A stretch of DNA of 64,000 nucleotides from UBA8529 sp964390565. GTDB taxonomy: Bacteria; Bacteroidota; Bacteroidia; Bacteroidales; Tenuifilaceae. Positions within the stretch are counted from its first letter, which is position 1, and every line of letters begins with the position of its first letter. Both the position numbers and the translations under genes were made by a program. Location: assembly GCA_964390565.1 (NCBI GenBank), contig CAYMII010000002.1, forward strand, positions 101,091 to 165,090. Direction: 5' to 3'. This document shows, piece after piece, positions 32,321 through 41,456 of the stretch. The notes under the pieces were generated by a model. The model was given only the letters and a program-made list of their open reading frames with translations, did not search any database and had not been told where the DNA came from.

Positions 32321-33985
32321 TTAATTTCCGTTCAAGGATAGCAATTCTTTAGCATTCGTAATGGCTGCGTCAGACAGTTTCTCTCCGCTGAGCATTTTAG
32401 CAATTTCGACTACACGCTCATCCTTATTAAGTAGTTTGATGCGAGTACTCGAAAGCGCTGATTGGTTATCCTTATAAACGAGAAAATGAGTACTACCCTT
32501 TGATGCAATTTGCGGTAAATGGGTAATGTTTATTACTTGCATCCCACCTGCCATGCTTTGTATAATATTACCCACTTTATCAGCAATTTCACCTGAAACC
32601 CCAGTATCAATTTCATCAAAAATAATTGTCGGTAATCCTGATGATTTCACCATAAGTGACTTAAGGCTAAGCATCAGTCTGGATAATTCCCCACCAGATG
32701 CAACCTTAGATAATTCCTGTAGAGGTATTTGCTTATTGGCTGAGAAAAGGAAAGTAATCTTATCAACACCTGTATTTAGGTATGTTTCAGATTTCACAAT
32801 ATCAACTTTAAATGCAGCATGCTTTATTCCAAGTTGTAGAAGAAGTTCAATAATACTAGATTCGATTGAAGGGATTATGGCTTTTCGTTTTTTGCTTAAA
32901 TCCATTGCAAGCGAATTTAAACGCCCCTCTATTTCATGCAATTGTTTTTGTTTGGATTCAATATTAAAATCGATATTGCCTATTAAATTGACTTTTGATT
33001 CAATCTCATCTCGAAGTATAATAAGTTCATCGATATTGGTTACTCGATGCTTTTGAAGAAGACTATATAACATATCCAAACGAGCAGAAACTTGCTCCAA
33101 TTGCCTTGGGTCTACCTCTACCCTATCGTTTTTTGCATCAATTTCAGATGCAATATCTTTAAGTTCAATGCGACAACTCTCAATTCGTTTTTCAAAATCG
33201 ATTGATTCAGGAAAAAAAGGAGCAATCTTCTTTAAACCCTGTTCAGTTTCTTTAAGCAAATTAATTACGGAGGTATTATCTTCTGATAGTAAACCAGAAA
33301 CAATTTGTAATGACACCTTTATTTCATTTGCATGCGAAAGTTGCTGTTGTAACGTTTCTAACTCAGGTAACTCGTTGGGTTTAAGTTTCGCTTGACTTAA
33401 CTCGTTTAGTTGAAATTGGAGATAATCGAAATCCTTACGAGAATTATCAGCCTCGAATTTAAGTTTATCGAGTTCTGATTTCGCAGTATTATACTGTTTA
33501 AATACCTCTTGATATTCAAGTAATATTTCGCTTAGAGAAGCGAATGAATCGAGTACCTTTAGCTGAAATTGGCCATTCCCAAGCAAAAGATTCTCATGCT
33601 GTGAATGAATATCGATTAACTTTTCACCCAAATCCTTTAAAACATTAAGATTAACAGGAGTTTCATTAATAAATGCTCTAGATTTCCCTGCCTCACTTAT
33701 TTGCCTTCTAATTATTGTGTTATCGTAGTAATCGATATCGTTTTCATCAAAAAAAGCCTTCAGATTATAGCCTGAGATATTAAATAACCCTTCAACAATA
33801 CAACTACGACTTGTATCTTTTAACACATTGGTATCGGCTCTTTGACCAAGAATAAGATTAAGTGCCCCAAGCAGAATAGATTTACCAGCTCCTGTTTCGC
33901 CAGTAATGATGTTTAGGCCTTGACTGAATTCAATGTCAAGTTCATCAATTAATGCATAATTCTGTATATGAATATTTTGCAACAT
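32321..33985 (-). CDS. recN: DNA repair protein RecN
   Basis: 554 residues, SMC-like ATPase for double-strand break repair. Walker A is GETGAGKSILLGAL near residue 30, two long coiled-coil arms span about 150-360, and the C-terminal head has ASGGELSRLMLSLKSL (ABC signature) and IIFDEIDTGVSG (Walker B). The length is normal. It is the last gene downstream of the bamD-rpoZ-coaBC-porD block on the minus strand, 28 bp after porD, and this order is widely conserved in Bacteroidota. Confidence 0.95.
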   Translation of the reverse strand: MLQNIHIQNYALIDELDIEFSQGLNIITGETGAGKSILLGALNLILGQRADTNVLKDTSRSCIVEGLFNISGYNLKAFFDENDIDYYDNTIIRRQISEAGKSRAFINETPVNLNVLKDLGEKLIDIHSQHENLLLGNGQFQLKVLDSFASLSEILLEYQEVFKQYNTAKSELDKLKFEADNSRKDFDYLQFQLNELSQAKLKPNELPELETLQQQLSHANEIKVSLQIVSGLLSEDNTSVINLLKETEQGLKKIAPFFPESIDFEKRIESCRIELKDIASEIDAKNDRVEVDPRQLEQVSARLDMLYSLLQKHRVTNIDELIILRDEIESKVNLIGNIDFNIESKQKQLHEIEGRLNSLAMDLSKKRKAIIPSIESSIIELLLQLGIKHAAFKVDIVKSETYLNTGVDKITFLFSANKQIPLQELSKVASGGELSRLMLSLKSLMVKSSGLPTIIFDEIDTGVSGEIADKVGNIIQSMAGGMQVINITHLPQIASKGSTHFLVYKDNQSALSSTRIKLLNKDERVVEIAKMLSGEKLSDAAITNAKELLSLNGN

Positions 33986-34013
33986 AAAAGTTATTAATCA
34001 AAGAGACTGTAAT

Positions 34014-34928
34014 TTACTTCTTTTGTTCCAAAATTGCCTTATACTTCGATGCATTTGCGTTATCAATTTCGGTAAGAATATTTACAACTCTTGCCTTCTC
34101 TGATGCGTAAGATTCAGTAAATAAGTTTACTAGTTCATCATTTTTTGCATCAAAAAAGATTTGCATGAAAAGCAGGTATGGATCTGGTTTATCGCGGTAT
34201 ACTTTCTGTAAAGTAGCCATACACTCAACAGTCTCAGCACGGCCTTCAACAACTTTCTCACTCATAATATCGAGCCCTAAACGATGGTACCTATAGAGTA
34301 CTTCGCGAACAGGCTTGTATTTCTCATTCAAAATATTTTCAATAATCCAATATCTATTTTTTCTATTTCCCTCATAGGCCTTCCATCCTCTTTCAGAAGC
34401 CGACTGGGCGTTATTCAATATTTTTTCTGCTTTTTGAAAATACTCAGTTCCTCCGTAAAGTGAATAAGTATCGTAATCAATACCTAAAATAATATATACA
34501 TAGTATGCTAAAACAGAAGTAAGATTGCTTTGAAAGGTATTCTCTGAAAACTCTAATTTATTAAACTCAATATATCTGAAATCAAAGTTGTTATCAAGAA
34601 AATTAAGCGTAGTAGTATAATACGATGAATTGAAAATGGGTCTTCGAGCCTGAACTTGTAAGGTAGCCTTATACTCATCAGAACCTTGTTGTTCGCTTAG
34701 GTTAATTACAAAATTACATTCGATACGCTCATCGATGCCATAAATATGATTGGTCCATGAAGTATTATTTAAAAACTCATAAAGGGCTGTTTGAAGGGTT
34801 TGATAAACATTTCTATTCGTCCCTTGTATTTTTTGTGAGTTAATTTGGATATTACACTTTAACTCTTGAGCATTTATATATGTAGATAAAGCTAAGAAAA
34901 GAAATACTAGCAATTGTGCCTTTTTCAT
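34014..34928 (-). CDS. porD: Type IX secretion system protein PorD (DUF4835)
   Basis: 304 residues. The ATG at 34928 is chosen because it opens the signal peptide (KKAQLLVFLFLALSTYINAQ); an upstream ATG at 35000 would overlap coaBC and add non-signal sequence. The mature protein shows the DUF4835 pattern: LKCNIQINSQKIQGTNRNVYQTLQ, FLNNTSWTNHIYGIDERIECNF, and AYYVYIILGIDYDTYS. DUF4835 is the PorD family, needed for T9SS-dependent secretion in Porphyromonas and listed among T9SS genes; its molecular job is not settled. Its presence implies the organism has a type IX secretion system. It sits in the conserved block downstream of coaBC. Confidence 0.9.
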   Translation of the reverse strand: MKKAQLLVFLFLALSTYINAQELKCNIQINSQKIQGTNRNVYQTLQTALYEFLNNTSWTNHIYGIDERIECNFVINLSEQQGSDEYKATLQVQARRPIFNSSYYTTTLNFLDNNFDFRYIEFNKLEFSENTFQSNLTSVLAYYVYIILGIDYDTYSLYGGTEYFQKAEKILNNAQSASERGWKAYEGNRKNRYWIIENILNEKYKPVREVLYRYHRLGLDIMSEKVVEGRAETVECMATLQKVYRDKPDPYLLFMQIFFDAKNDELVNLFTESYASEKARVVNILTEIDNANASKYKAILEQKK

Positions 34929-34953
34929 AAACGGGAAGTTTAATGCAAATTCA

Positions 34954-36174
34954 TTACCCCCTACCACGAAGTTGCTCGAGCTCATTAGCGATGTAATCAA
35001 CTATATCATTAGCAACTTCAACCTTCGATTTTAAATCAAACGTAAAGGATTTATTATTCTTATCAATAATTGTGATTTTGTTAGTATCGTAGCCAAAACC
35101 AGCTCCTTTATCATTTAAAGAATTTAAAACTATGCAATCAAGATTCTTTGACTTAAGTTTTTTAACTGCATTATCAAACTCCATATCGGTTTCGAGAGCA
35201 AAACCTATCAAAATCTGCTTGCTATTCTTCAATTTGCCTAATGATGCAGCGATATCCTTTGTAGGTTTTAACTTAACGGAAATATCATCAGATTTTCTTT
35301 TGATTTTAGATGCGCTAGATGTTTCAGGGGTAAAATCAGCTACTGCAGCTGCCATAACAGCAATATCTACTAAAGGAAATCTATTGTTGGCCTCAATAAA
35401 CATCTGCTCGGCTGTTTGAACAGAAATAATCTCAACATTTTTATGCGAAGGAATATACCTTGCTGGGCCAGTAACAAATATAACCGTTGCACCTTGATTG
35501 GCAAGTGCTTCAGCAATAGCTGTTCCCATTTTCCCAGAAGAATAATTACCAATAAAACGAACAGGGTCAATGGGTTCGTAAGTCGGACCTGAAGTAACTA
35601 AAACGGTTTTTTGAGCGAATCTTTGTCCTTTAGAAAAAAAATTTACGACTGAAGATAAAATATTCTCGGGCTCTTCCATTCTCCCTTTGCCCGATAAACC
35701 ACTGGCAAGTTCTCCTGTTGCTGCTTCAATAACAATATTACCAACACCTTGAATTATTTCAATATTCTTTTGAGTTGCAGGATGGTTGTACATATCCAAA
35801 TCCATTGCAGGTGCAACCATAACAGGGCACTTTGCAGAAAGATATGTTGTAAGTAATAAGTTATCAGCAACACCATTTGCCATTTTTGCAATGGTATTTG
35901 CTGAAGCAGGAGCTATAAGATACAAATCAGCCCATAATCCTAAGTCGACATGGCTATTCCAATCACCATTCTCAGGATTGAAAAAATCAACTAGAATTGG
36001 ATTTTTAGATAATGTAGCAAGGGTAAGTGGTGTTATAAACTCTTTAGCTAAAGGTGTCATAACAACCTTAACTTCGGCACCCTCTTTTACTAGTAATCTT
36101 ACAAGTATAGCAGCTTTATATGCTGCTATACTACCGGTTATCCCGAGAATTATATGTTTACCCTTAAGTCTCAT
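34954..36174 (-). CDS. coaBC: Bifunctional phosphopantothenoylcysteine decarboxylase / phosphopantothenate-cysteine ligase
   Basis: 406 residues. It catalyses two consecutive steps of coenzyme A synthesis: ligation of cysteine to 4-phosphopantothenate (CoaB) and decarboxylation (CoaC). The N-terminal FMN-binding CoaC half has ILGITGSIAAYKA, HVDLGLWADLYLIAPASANT with the catalytic His, and PAMDLDMY in place of the usual PAMNxxMW. The CoaB half begins near residue 190 with VTSGPTYEPIDPVRFIGNYS and SSGKMG, and has the conserved LNSLNDKGAGFG near the end. It lies 9 bp after rpoZ, so the two are co-transcribed. Confidence 0.95.
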   Translation of the reverse strand: MRLKGKHIILGITGSIAAYKAAILVRLLVKEGAEVKVVMTPLAKEFITPLTLATLSKNPILVDFFNPENGDWNSHVDLGLWADLYLIAPASANTIAKMANGVADNLLLTTYLSAKCPVMVAPAMDLDMYNHPATQKNIEIIQGVGNIVIEAATGELASGLSGKGRMEEPENILSSVVNFFSKGQRFAQKTVLVTSGPTYEPIDPVRFIGNYSSGKMGTAIAEALANQGATVIFVTGPARYIPSHKNVEIISVQTAEQMFIEANNRFPLVDIAVMAAAVADFTPETSSASKIKRKSDDISVKLKPTKDIAASLGKLKNSKQILIGFALETDMEFDNAVKKLKSKNLDCIVLNSLNDKGAGFGYDTNKITIIDKNNKSFTFDLKSKVEVANDIVDYIANELEQLRGRG

Positions 36175-36183
36175 TACAAGAAA

Positions 36184-36513
36184 TTACTTCTCCTCGTTTG
36201 ATGTACCTTTACGGTAATAAAGTTTCCCATCAAGAAATTCTTGAGTAGCAATTAGAGTTGGCTTTGGAAGCCTTTCATAAAATTTTGAGATTTCAATTTG
36301 CTCACGATTTTCAAAAACCTCTTCAAGGTTGTCAGAATAGTAGGCAAACTCTTCAAGTTTACGATTTAATTCGTGTTTCATTTCTTGACCAATTTTATTT
36401 GATCTTTTTGAAATCACTCTAACACTCTCGTAAAGGTTACCAGTTTCGCGATCAATTTTATCTAAATCGCGAGTTACAGTAGATGGGCTAGCATTTGTTT
36501 TTTTGAAATCCAT
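36184..36513 (-). CDS. rpoZ: RNA polymerase omega subunit, Bacteroidota type
   Basis: 109 residues; a small Rpb6-like protein that helps assemble RNA polymerase. Only moderately similar to proteobacterial omega, but the motif NLYESVRVISKRSNKIGQEM and its place between bamD and coaBC match the Bacteroidota omega family. The spacing to bamD is 15 bp and to coaBC 9 bp, indicating a tight operon. Confidence 0.88.
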   Translation of the reverse strand: MDFKKTNASPSTVTRDLDKIDRETGNLYESVRVISKRSNKIGQEMKHELNRKLEEFAYYSDNLEEVFENREQIEISKFYERLPKPTLIATQEFLDGKLYYRKGTSNEEK

Positions 36514-36528
36514 ATATCAAGTTTCAAT

Positions 36529-37326
36529 TTAGTTACCAAGAAATTTCATAGATGCCTCGTACATCTTTTTGGCATCTTTCATATATTCACTGTTTGGGTA
36601 CTCCCCAGCAAAAGTATAATATTCGTCAACTGTTGACTGAAATCTTTCTTTCTGCTTTTCAGGAACACTATTATCGGCTAAAAGGTAAGCCGATTTTAAA
36701 ATAAGGAAAAGTTGTTCTTCCCTATATTTACTTTCAGGGAACTCCTTAACACTATTTTTAATCGCAACAATTGCAGCTTTGTACTCACTTAAGTTGAAAT
36801 ATAGTTTGGAACTTAAATAAGATTTTTCAACAAGTTTAACTTTAAGCTCATTCAGAATTTTTCCAACCTCTTCTCTTTTCTCAGTCTTTGGGTATTTCGA
36901 TATAAACTCTGTAAAGGCAACGATTGCTGCGTTTGTATTTTCCTGATCTAGATCTGGCCTTGGAGAAGATTCGTAATAACAATAAGCATACATAAACTCA
37001 GCCTCTTCGGTGAATACGCTTCGCTGGTATACTTTGCGAAATGTATCGAAGTAATGGCCTGCTAGAATATAATCTCCTTGTTTATAGTTTCCCATTGCAT
37101 AGTAGAACTGAACAGTATCGGCTCTTTGTGTTCCATTATAAATGCTGATTAACTGTTCTAAAATTGTTGTAGATCTATAATAATCTTTTTTGCTATAGTA
37201 CTCTAAAGCCTTTTTGTATTTAAAATTGTAATCTTTACTCTTAAGAACTCGTTCAAATTTACTGCAACTAAAAAAGAGAAGACTTGCTAATAAAAGGCAA
37301 ATTGGCAAATTTATTTTTTTCATCAT
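36529..37326 (-). CDS. bamD: Outer-membrane assembly lipoprotein BamD
   Basis: 265 residues. A lipoprotein signal ends LLFFSC, with Cys21 as the lipidated residue. Five TPR-like units follow (KKALEYYSKKDYYRSTTIL, ADTVQFYYAMGNYKQGDYILA, AIVAFTEFISKYPKTE). As part of the Bam complex it helps insert beta-barrels into the outer membrane; several barrel proteins in this window would depend on it. It is the first gene of a minus-strand operon with rpoZ and coaBC. The start could also be the second Met, without consequence for the signal. Confidence 0.92.
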   Translation of the reverse strand: MMKKINLPICLLLASLLFFSCSKFERVLKSKDYNFKYKKALEYYSKKDYYRSTTILEQLISIYNGTQRADTVQFYYAMGNYKQGDYILAGHYFDTFRKVYQRSVFTEEAEFMYAYCYYESSPRPDLDQENTNAAIVAFTEFISKYPKTEKREEVGKILNELKVKLVEKSYLSSKLYFNLSEYKAAIVAIKNSVKEFPESKYREEQLFLILKSAYLLADNSVPEKQKERFQSTVDEYYTFAGEYPNSEYMKDAKKMYEASMKFLGN

Positions 37327-37684
37327 AGGTCAATGGTCAAAGGCTGTTTAAACTTAAAACATAGTAATACTTACTCTTCAAACTCTCTAAATAAGCAGGC
37401 AAAGTTAGTAAGAAATAGTAAATCTGAACATTTTTTTTATTAAAAGTTATTCTTATGCATTCTGTTTAACCAAATTTCACTTTCCAACTACACAATGATT
37501 AAAGCACTAGCTTTTCAATTTTTTAATAAACAAACACAATCACCCTGATAAACTGCATCTTAACGGCACAGAACAACAACCGTATCAAAACATTAAAAAT
37601 ATTCATTTTTTGATAGTATTTAAAAAAGAGTACTTTTGCTAGGTTTTTTATAACAACTATTGTATCAACCAAATTATTATAATC
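37327..37684. other. Divergent intergenic region bamD / alpha-oxoamine synthase
   Basis: No gene. The right part holds the promoter of the synthase gene. On the bamD side only a weak TATGTTTT box is seen. Confidence 0.5.
37609..37638 (+). promoter_or_regulatory. Promoter of the alpha-oxoamine synthase gene
   Basis: TTTG ending at 37612, 18 bp, then TACTTTTG at 37631-37638, an exact -7 box, 46 bp before the GTG start. Confidence 0.7.
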
Positions 37685-38935
37685 GTGGACATATTTGATA
37701 AAATCAAAAAAGGGATGGGTCCTATCGGCATGTGGCAAAATCAAGCACATGGTTACTTTGCGTTCCCAAAACTTGAAGGCGAAATTAAGCCAAGAATGAC
37801 TTTTCGCGGTAAAGAAGTATTAACATGGAGTTTGAACAACTACCTAGGTTTAGCAAACCATCCAGAGGTTCGCAAGGCTGATGCCGATGCGGCTGCTCAA
37901 TTTGGGATGGCTTACCCAATGGGTGCTCGTATGATGAGCGGTCAAACCCGTAAGCATGAAGAGTTAGAGCAAAAACTTGCTGCTTTTGTTGGAAAGCCAT
38001 CTGCTTATCTTTTAAACTTTGGTTACCAAGGAATGGTTTCAATTATCGATACCTTGGTATCTCGCCATGACACCATTGTTTACGATTCTGAATCGCACGC
38101 ATGTATCATGGACGGCATTTTCCTTCATAAAGCTAAAGGCGGAAAGAGTTTTGTTTTCCCACATAATGATATCGAGAGATGTGAGAAAATGATTGGCTTT
38201 GCAAAGAAAAACGCGGAAGCAAACGGTGGTGGAATTCTTGTTATTACCGAAGGTGTATTTGGTATGGCTGGAGACCTTGGAAAACTTGACGAGATTGCTG
38301 CTCTAAAAAACAAATATGAGTTCCGTCTACTAGTTGATGATGCTCATGGTTTTGGAACAATGGGAAAGACAGGCGCTGGAACTGGAGAACATTTTGGCGT
38401 TCAAGATAAGATTGATGTATACTTCTCGACGTTTGCCAAGAGCATGGCTGGTATCGGAGGATTTGTTGCTGCCGAAGAAGAAGTAATTAAATATTTAACT
38501 TACAACTTAAGATCTCAGATTTTTGCTAAATCGCTCCCAATGCCTATGGTATTTGGTGCTTTAAAACGTCTTGAACTACTTCAAACAAAACCAGAATTAA
38601 AGGATAACCTTTGGGTGATTGTTAATGCACTTCAAAAAGGTTTAAAAGAAATGGGATTGGATATAGGAAAGACCCAATCGCCAGTTACTCCTGTTTACAT
38701 GAAAGGTGGTATACCTGAAGCTGCAAACCTAGTATTTGATTTAAGAGAGAATTACGGAATTTTCTGCTCGATGGTAGTTTACCCAGTTATTCCGAAAGGC
38801 GAAATTTTACTTCGTATCATCCCAACGGCTGTTCATACTTTAGATGATGTTAAAGAAACTATCAAAGCATTTGCGGTAGTTAAAGAGAAACTTGCTGCAG
38901 GTAAGTACGACAAAGATAAAATTACTCAAATCTAG
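37685..38935 (+). CDS. Alpha-oxoamine synthase, serine palmitoyltransferase-like (sphingolipid or sulfonolipid base synthesis)
   Basis: 416 residues, fold-type I PLP enzyme that condenses an amino acid with an acyl thioester. Visible: SLNNYLGLANHPEV, DSESHACIMDG with the ring-stacking His, DDAHGFG (Asp219, His221), and STFAKSMAG with Lys252 as the Schiff-base lysine. The frame starts with GTG at 37685; no in-frame ATG precedes the motif block, and the family-like start DIFDKIKKG follows at once. Candidates are serine palmitoyltransferase, cysteate acyltransferase of sulfonolipid (capnine) synthesis, or 2-amino-3-ketobutyrate CoA ligase. The long N-terminus (WQNQAHGYFAFPKLEG) favours the lipid enzymes of Bacteroidota. 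Substrate choice cannot be fixed from sequence by eye. Confidence 0.8.
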   Translation: MDIFDKIKKGMGPIGMWQNQAHGYFAFPKLEGEIKPRMTFRGKEVLTWSLNNYLGLANHPEVRKADADAAAQFGMAYPMGARMMSGQTRKHEELEQKLAAFVGKPSAYLLNFGYQGMVSIIDTLVSRHDTIVYDSESHACIMDGIFLHKAKGGKSFVFPHNDIERCEKMIGFAKKNAEANGGGILVITEGVFGMAGDLGKLDEIAALKNKYEFRLLVDDAHGFGTMGKTGAGTGEHFGVQDKIDVYFSTFAKSMAGIGGFVAAEEEVIKYLTYNLRSQIFAKSLPMPMVFGALKRLELLQTKPELKDNLWVIVNALQKGLKEMGLDIGKTQSPVTPVYMKGGIPEAANLVFDLRENYGIFCSMVVYPVIPKGEILLRIIPTAVHTLDDVKETIKAFAVVKEKLAAGKYDKDKITQI

Positions 38936-38943
38936 ATATAATG

Positions 38944-38969
38944 AAAAAGGCACCTTAAGGTGCCTTTTT
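38944..38969. terminator. Bidirectional terminator
   Basis: A perfect palindrome, AAAAAGGCACCTT joined to AAGGTGCCTTTTT, lies between the convergent synthase and trxB genes. Confidence 0.9.
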
Positions 38970-38984
38970 TTATTGCTTTTAATT

Positions 38985-39980
38985 TTAGAATTTCCTTTCT
39001 CCAATATACCTTTCGGCATCAATGGCAGCCATACAACCAGAACCTGCTGCTGTAATCGCCTGACGATAGTGAGGATCTTGAACGTCCCCGCATGCAAAAA
39101 CACCTGGAATGTTAGTTTTGCTAGTACCAGGAATAGTTTTGATATAGCCAACCTCATCCGTTTCAATCCAAGGCTTAAAGATATCAGAGTTAGGTTGATG
39201 CCCAATGGCAACAAAAAATCCTGTAATATCCTTTTTTACTAACTCCCCAGTAGCTGAATTCTCAAGCATTACACCAGTAACGCCATTCATATCGCCTAAA
39301 ATTTCTTTAGTTGCATGCTCATATAATACTTCAATATTTGGGGTTTTAATAACTCGTTCTTGCATTGCTTTTGATGCACGTAAGTAGGGCTTACGCACAA
39401 TCAAGTACACTTTACGACAAAGACCCGATAAGTATGTAGCTTCTTCAGCAGCAGTATCGCCCCCACCAACAACAGCTACATCTTGTCCCTTATAGAAGAA
39501 TCCATCGCAAGTTGCACAAGCAGAAACACCTTGACCTTTATACTTATCTTCTGATTCGAGACCAAGATACTTAGCCGTAGCACCAGTAGCAATAATCAAA
39601 GTATCAGTAACAAGAACCTTTTCTCCATCAATCGTAACCTTGTAAGGTGAGGATGAGAGATCGGTTGAACTTGCAATCCCAAAACGAACATCAGCGCCTA
39701 AACGAATGGCTTGTTTTTTAAGATCCTCCATCATTTCGTTGCCAGTAATCCCTTCGGGATATCCTGGAAAGTTTTCAATTTCTGTTGTTGTAGTAAGCTG
39801 TCCACCAGGTTGAATTCCCTCGTAAAGCACTGGGTTAAGGTTTGCACGAGATGCATAAATTGCAGCAGTATATCCTGCAGGGCCCGAACCAATAATCAAA
39901 ACTTTAACTCGCTCAACAGGCAATTCTTTACCAGAATCGCTTTTGCTATTATCAACATTCATAGATTTAAATAGATCCAT
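38985..39980 (-). CDS. trxB: Thioredoxin reductase
   Basis: 331 residues, FAD-dependent, transfers electrons from NADPH to thioredoxin in the cytoplasm. VLIIGSGPAGYTAAIYASRA binds FAD, ACATCDGFFY holds the redox CxxC, VVGGGDTAAEEATYL binds NADPH, and GVFACGDVQDPHYRQAITAAG closes the FAD site. The N-terminus has a short extra stretch before the FAD motif; I chose ATG 39980 over 40037, although ATG 39962 is also possible. It ends in a shared terminator with the convergent synthase gene. A tRNA gene is divergent upstream. Confidence 0.95.
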   Translation of the reverse strand: MDLFKSMNVDNSKSDSGKELPVERVKVLIIGSGPAGYTAAIYASRANLNPVLYEGIQPGGQLTTTTEIENFPGYPEGITGNEMMEDLKKQAIRLGADVRFGIASSTDLSSSPYKVTIDGEKVLVTDTLIIATGATAKYLGLESEDKYKGQGVSACATCDGFFYKGQDVAVVGGGDTAAEEATYLSGLCRKVYLIVRKPYLRASKAMQERVIKTPNIEVLYEHATKEILGDMNGVTGVMLENSATGELVKKDITGFFVAIGHQPNSDIFKPWIETDEVGYIKTIPGTSKTNIPGVFACGDVQDPHYRQAITAAGSGCMAAIDAERYIGERKF

Positions 39981-40091
39981 ATTTATATATTTTAATAGAT
40001 TACAAAAATAGCTATTAGTTGTAAAATTAACCAACATAGCTTAAGTAACAAAAAAAGAAAGTTTAAGTTTTTTTGATTCGAAAAAAGAATC

Positions 40092-40099
40092 TATTTTTG
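40092..40099 (+). promoter_or_regulatory. -7 box of the tRNA-Pro gene
   Basis: TATTTTTG matches TAnnTTTG, 17 bp before the mature tRNA; TTTG upstream is at a somewhat short spacing of 16 bp. Confidence 0.55.
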
Positions 40100-40115
40100 C
40101 AACCGCGAAAGCAAT

Positions 40116-40192
40116 CGGGGTGTGGCGCAGTTGGCTAGCGTACTTGCATGGGGTGCAAGTGGTCGTCCGTTCGAGTCGGATCACCCCGACCA
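40116..40192 (+). tRNA. tRNA-Pro (anticodon GGG)
   Basis: 77 nt cloverleaf: acceptor stem CGGGGTG/CACCCCG, D-arm GGCGCAGTTGGCTAGC, anticodon stem CTTGC/GCAAG around loop ATGGGGT with GGG at positions 34-36, T-arm with GTTCGAGTC, discriminator A and an encoded CCA end. C1-G72 and A73 are typical of proline tRNAs. It reads CCC and CCU. Confidence 0.95.
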
Positions 40193-40199
40193 AAGTCTT

Positions 40200-40231
40200 A
40201 AAGGTCTGTATTTCTACAGACCTTTAGTTTT
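40200..40231 (+). terminator. Terminator after tRNA-Pro
   Basis: AAAGGTCTGTA (40200-40210) pairs with TACAGACCTTT (40215-40225) around TTTC, followed by AGTTTTT. Confidence 0.85.
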
Positions 40232-40245
40232 TACCTCCAAGTAAG

Positions 40246-41355
40246 TTAATCTTCAAACAATCTTAATTGTCCATAATCATCGTGCTTCTTATTCGGAATC
40301 TGCTTTTCACCAAAGTTTGATAGCGTAATTCCAAGCAAGCGCACCTTTTTACCCTCCACTATTGATGGTGTGAGCAAATGCTTTGCCATGCTAAAAATAT
40401 CATCGATATCTGAAATTGGATTGATGAGTGACTGACTTCGGGTTATCTGCTTAAAATCGCTATATTTAACCTTTAGAGTTAATGTTCGTCCTTTTAAATT
40501 GTATTTTTTTAGACGATTGCAAACCGTTTGGGCGATATGACTCAACTCATCGTACATATCGTCAATATCTTTTAAATCGTGCAAAAAGGTATCCTCTGCT
40601 CCAACCGATTTAGTCTCGCGTTCAGGCTCAACGCTTCTGTTATCGATACCTCTTACGATATTGTAATAAAAATGGCCAACCTTGCCAAAATGGGTCACCA
40701 ACTCCTGCTCGGTTAACTTCTTCAAATCTGCGCCAGTGAAAAGGTTCATGCGTTTCATCTTGTCGGCAGTGACTTTGCCAACACCAAAAAACTTTTCGAC
40801 GGGGAGTTTCTCAATAAATGATTCAACCTTAGATGGTGCAATAAAGGTTAGCCCATCGGGCTTTTTCATATCTGATGCAACTTTGGCTACAAACTTATTA
40901 ATGGAAACCCCTGCTGAGGCAGTTAGATGAAGTTCATCCTTAATTGCCTGTCGAATTTGCCTTGCAATCTCAATGGCAGAGCCGATATTCTGCTTATCGC
41001 ATGTAACGTCTAAATAGGCCTCATCGAGCGAAAGGGGTTCGATAAGATCTGTGTATCTGCTAAAAATCTCGCGTAGTTTTGTTGATACCTCCTTATAGGC
41101 TGCAAAGCGAGGGCGAATAAAGATAACTTCAGGGCAAAGTTGCAAAGCCCTTTTCGACGACATGGCCGAGTGAATTCCAAATTTGCGTGCCTCATAGCTT
41201 GCAGTGGCAACAACACCTCGACCATCGGGCGAGCCACCAACAACGATAGGTTTGCCACGATACATGGGATTATCGCGCTGCTCGATAGATGCATAAAACG
41301 CATCCATATCGATATGGATAATTTTACGATGCTTGCTATTTGAGTCGCTTCCCAT
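40246..41355 (-). CDS. dinB: DNA polymerase IV (Y-family)
   Basis: 369 residues; error-prone polymerase that copies past DNA lesions. IIHIDMDAFYASIEQRDNP carries the first catalytic Asp and the steric-gate region, VVATASYEARKFGI the fingers loop, and SLDEAYLDVT the catalytic Asp-Glu pair. The little-finger domain follows (about 240-350). The C-terminus QLRLFED resembles a beta-clamp-binding peptide (QxxLF), as expected for this enzyme. The length is normal. No LexA-type site was recognised upstream. Confidence 0.95.
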   Translation of the reverse strand: MGSDSNSKHRKIIHIDMDAFYASIEQRDNPMYRGKPIVVGGSPDGRGVVATASYEARKFGIHSAMSSKRALQLCPEVIFIRPRFAAYKEVSTKLREIFSRYTDLIEPLSLDEAYLDVTCDKQNIGSAIEIARQIRQAIKDELHLTASAGVSINKFVAKVASDMKKPDGLTFIAPSKVESFIEKLPVEKFFGVGKVTADKMKRMNLFTGADLKKLTEQELVTHFGKVGHFYYNIVRGIDNRSVEPERETKSVGAEDTFLHDLKDIDDMYDELSHIAQTVCNRLKKYNLKGRTLTLKVKYSDFKQITRSQSLINPISDIDDIFSMAKHLLTPSIVEGKKVRLLGITLSNFGEKQIPNKKHDDYGQLRLFED

Positions 41356-41456
41356 TAAACCTGTTGATGACTAGTTCTGCAAATATAGAGTATTACAACG
41401 GGAAGAAATTGCAGCAGAATATGAGAATCGAAAACTTATTTTCTATTGAAAAAATG

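Noticed and set aside
32526..33056. Long plus-strand frame of 176 codons opposite recN
   Set aside because: It is the shadow of a real gene; composition (Ser/Ile/Leu-rich) and lack of motifs fit an antisense frame.
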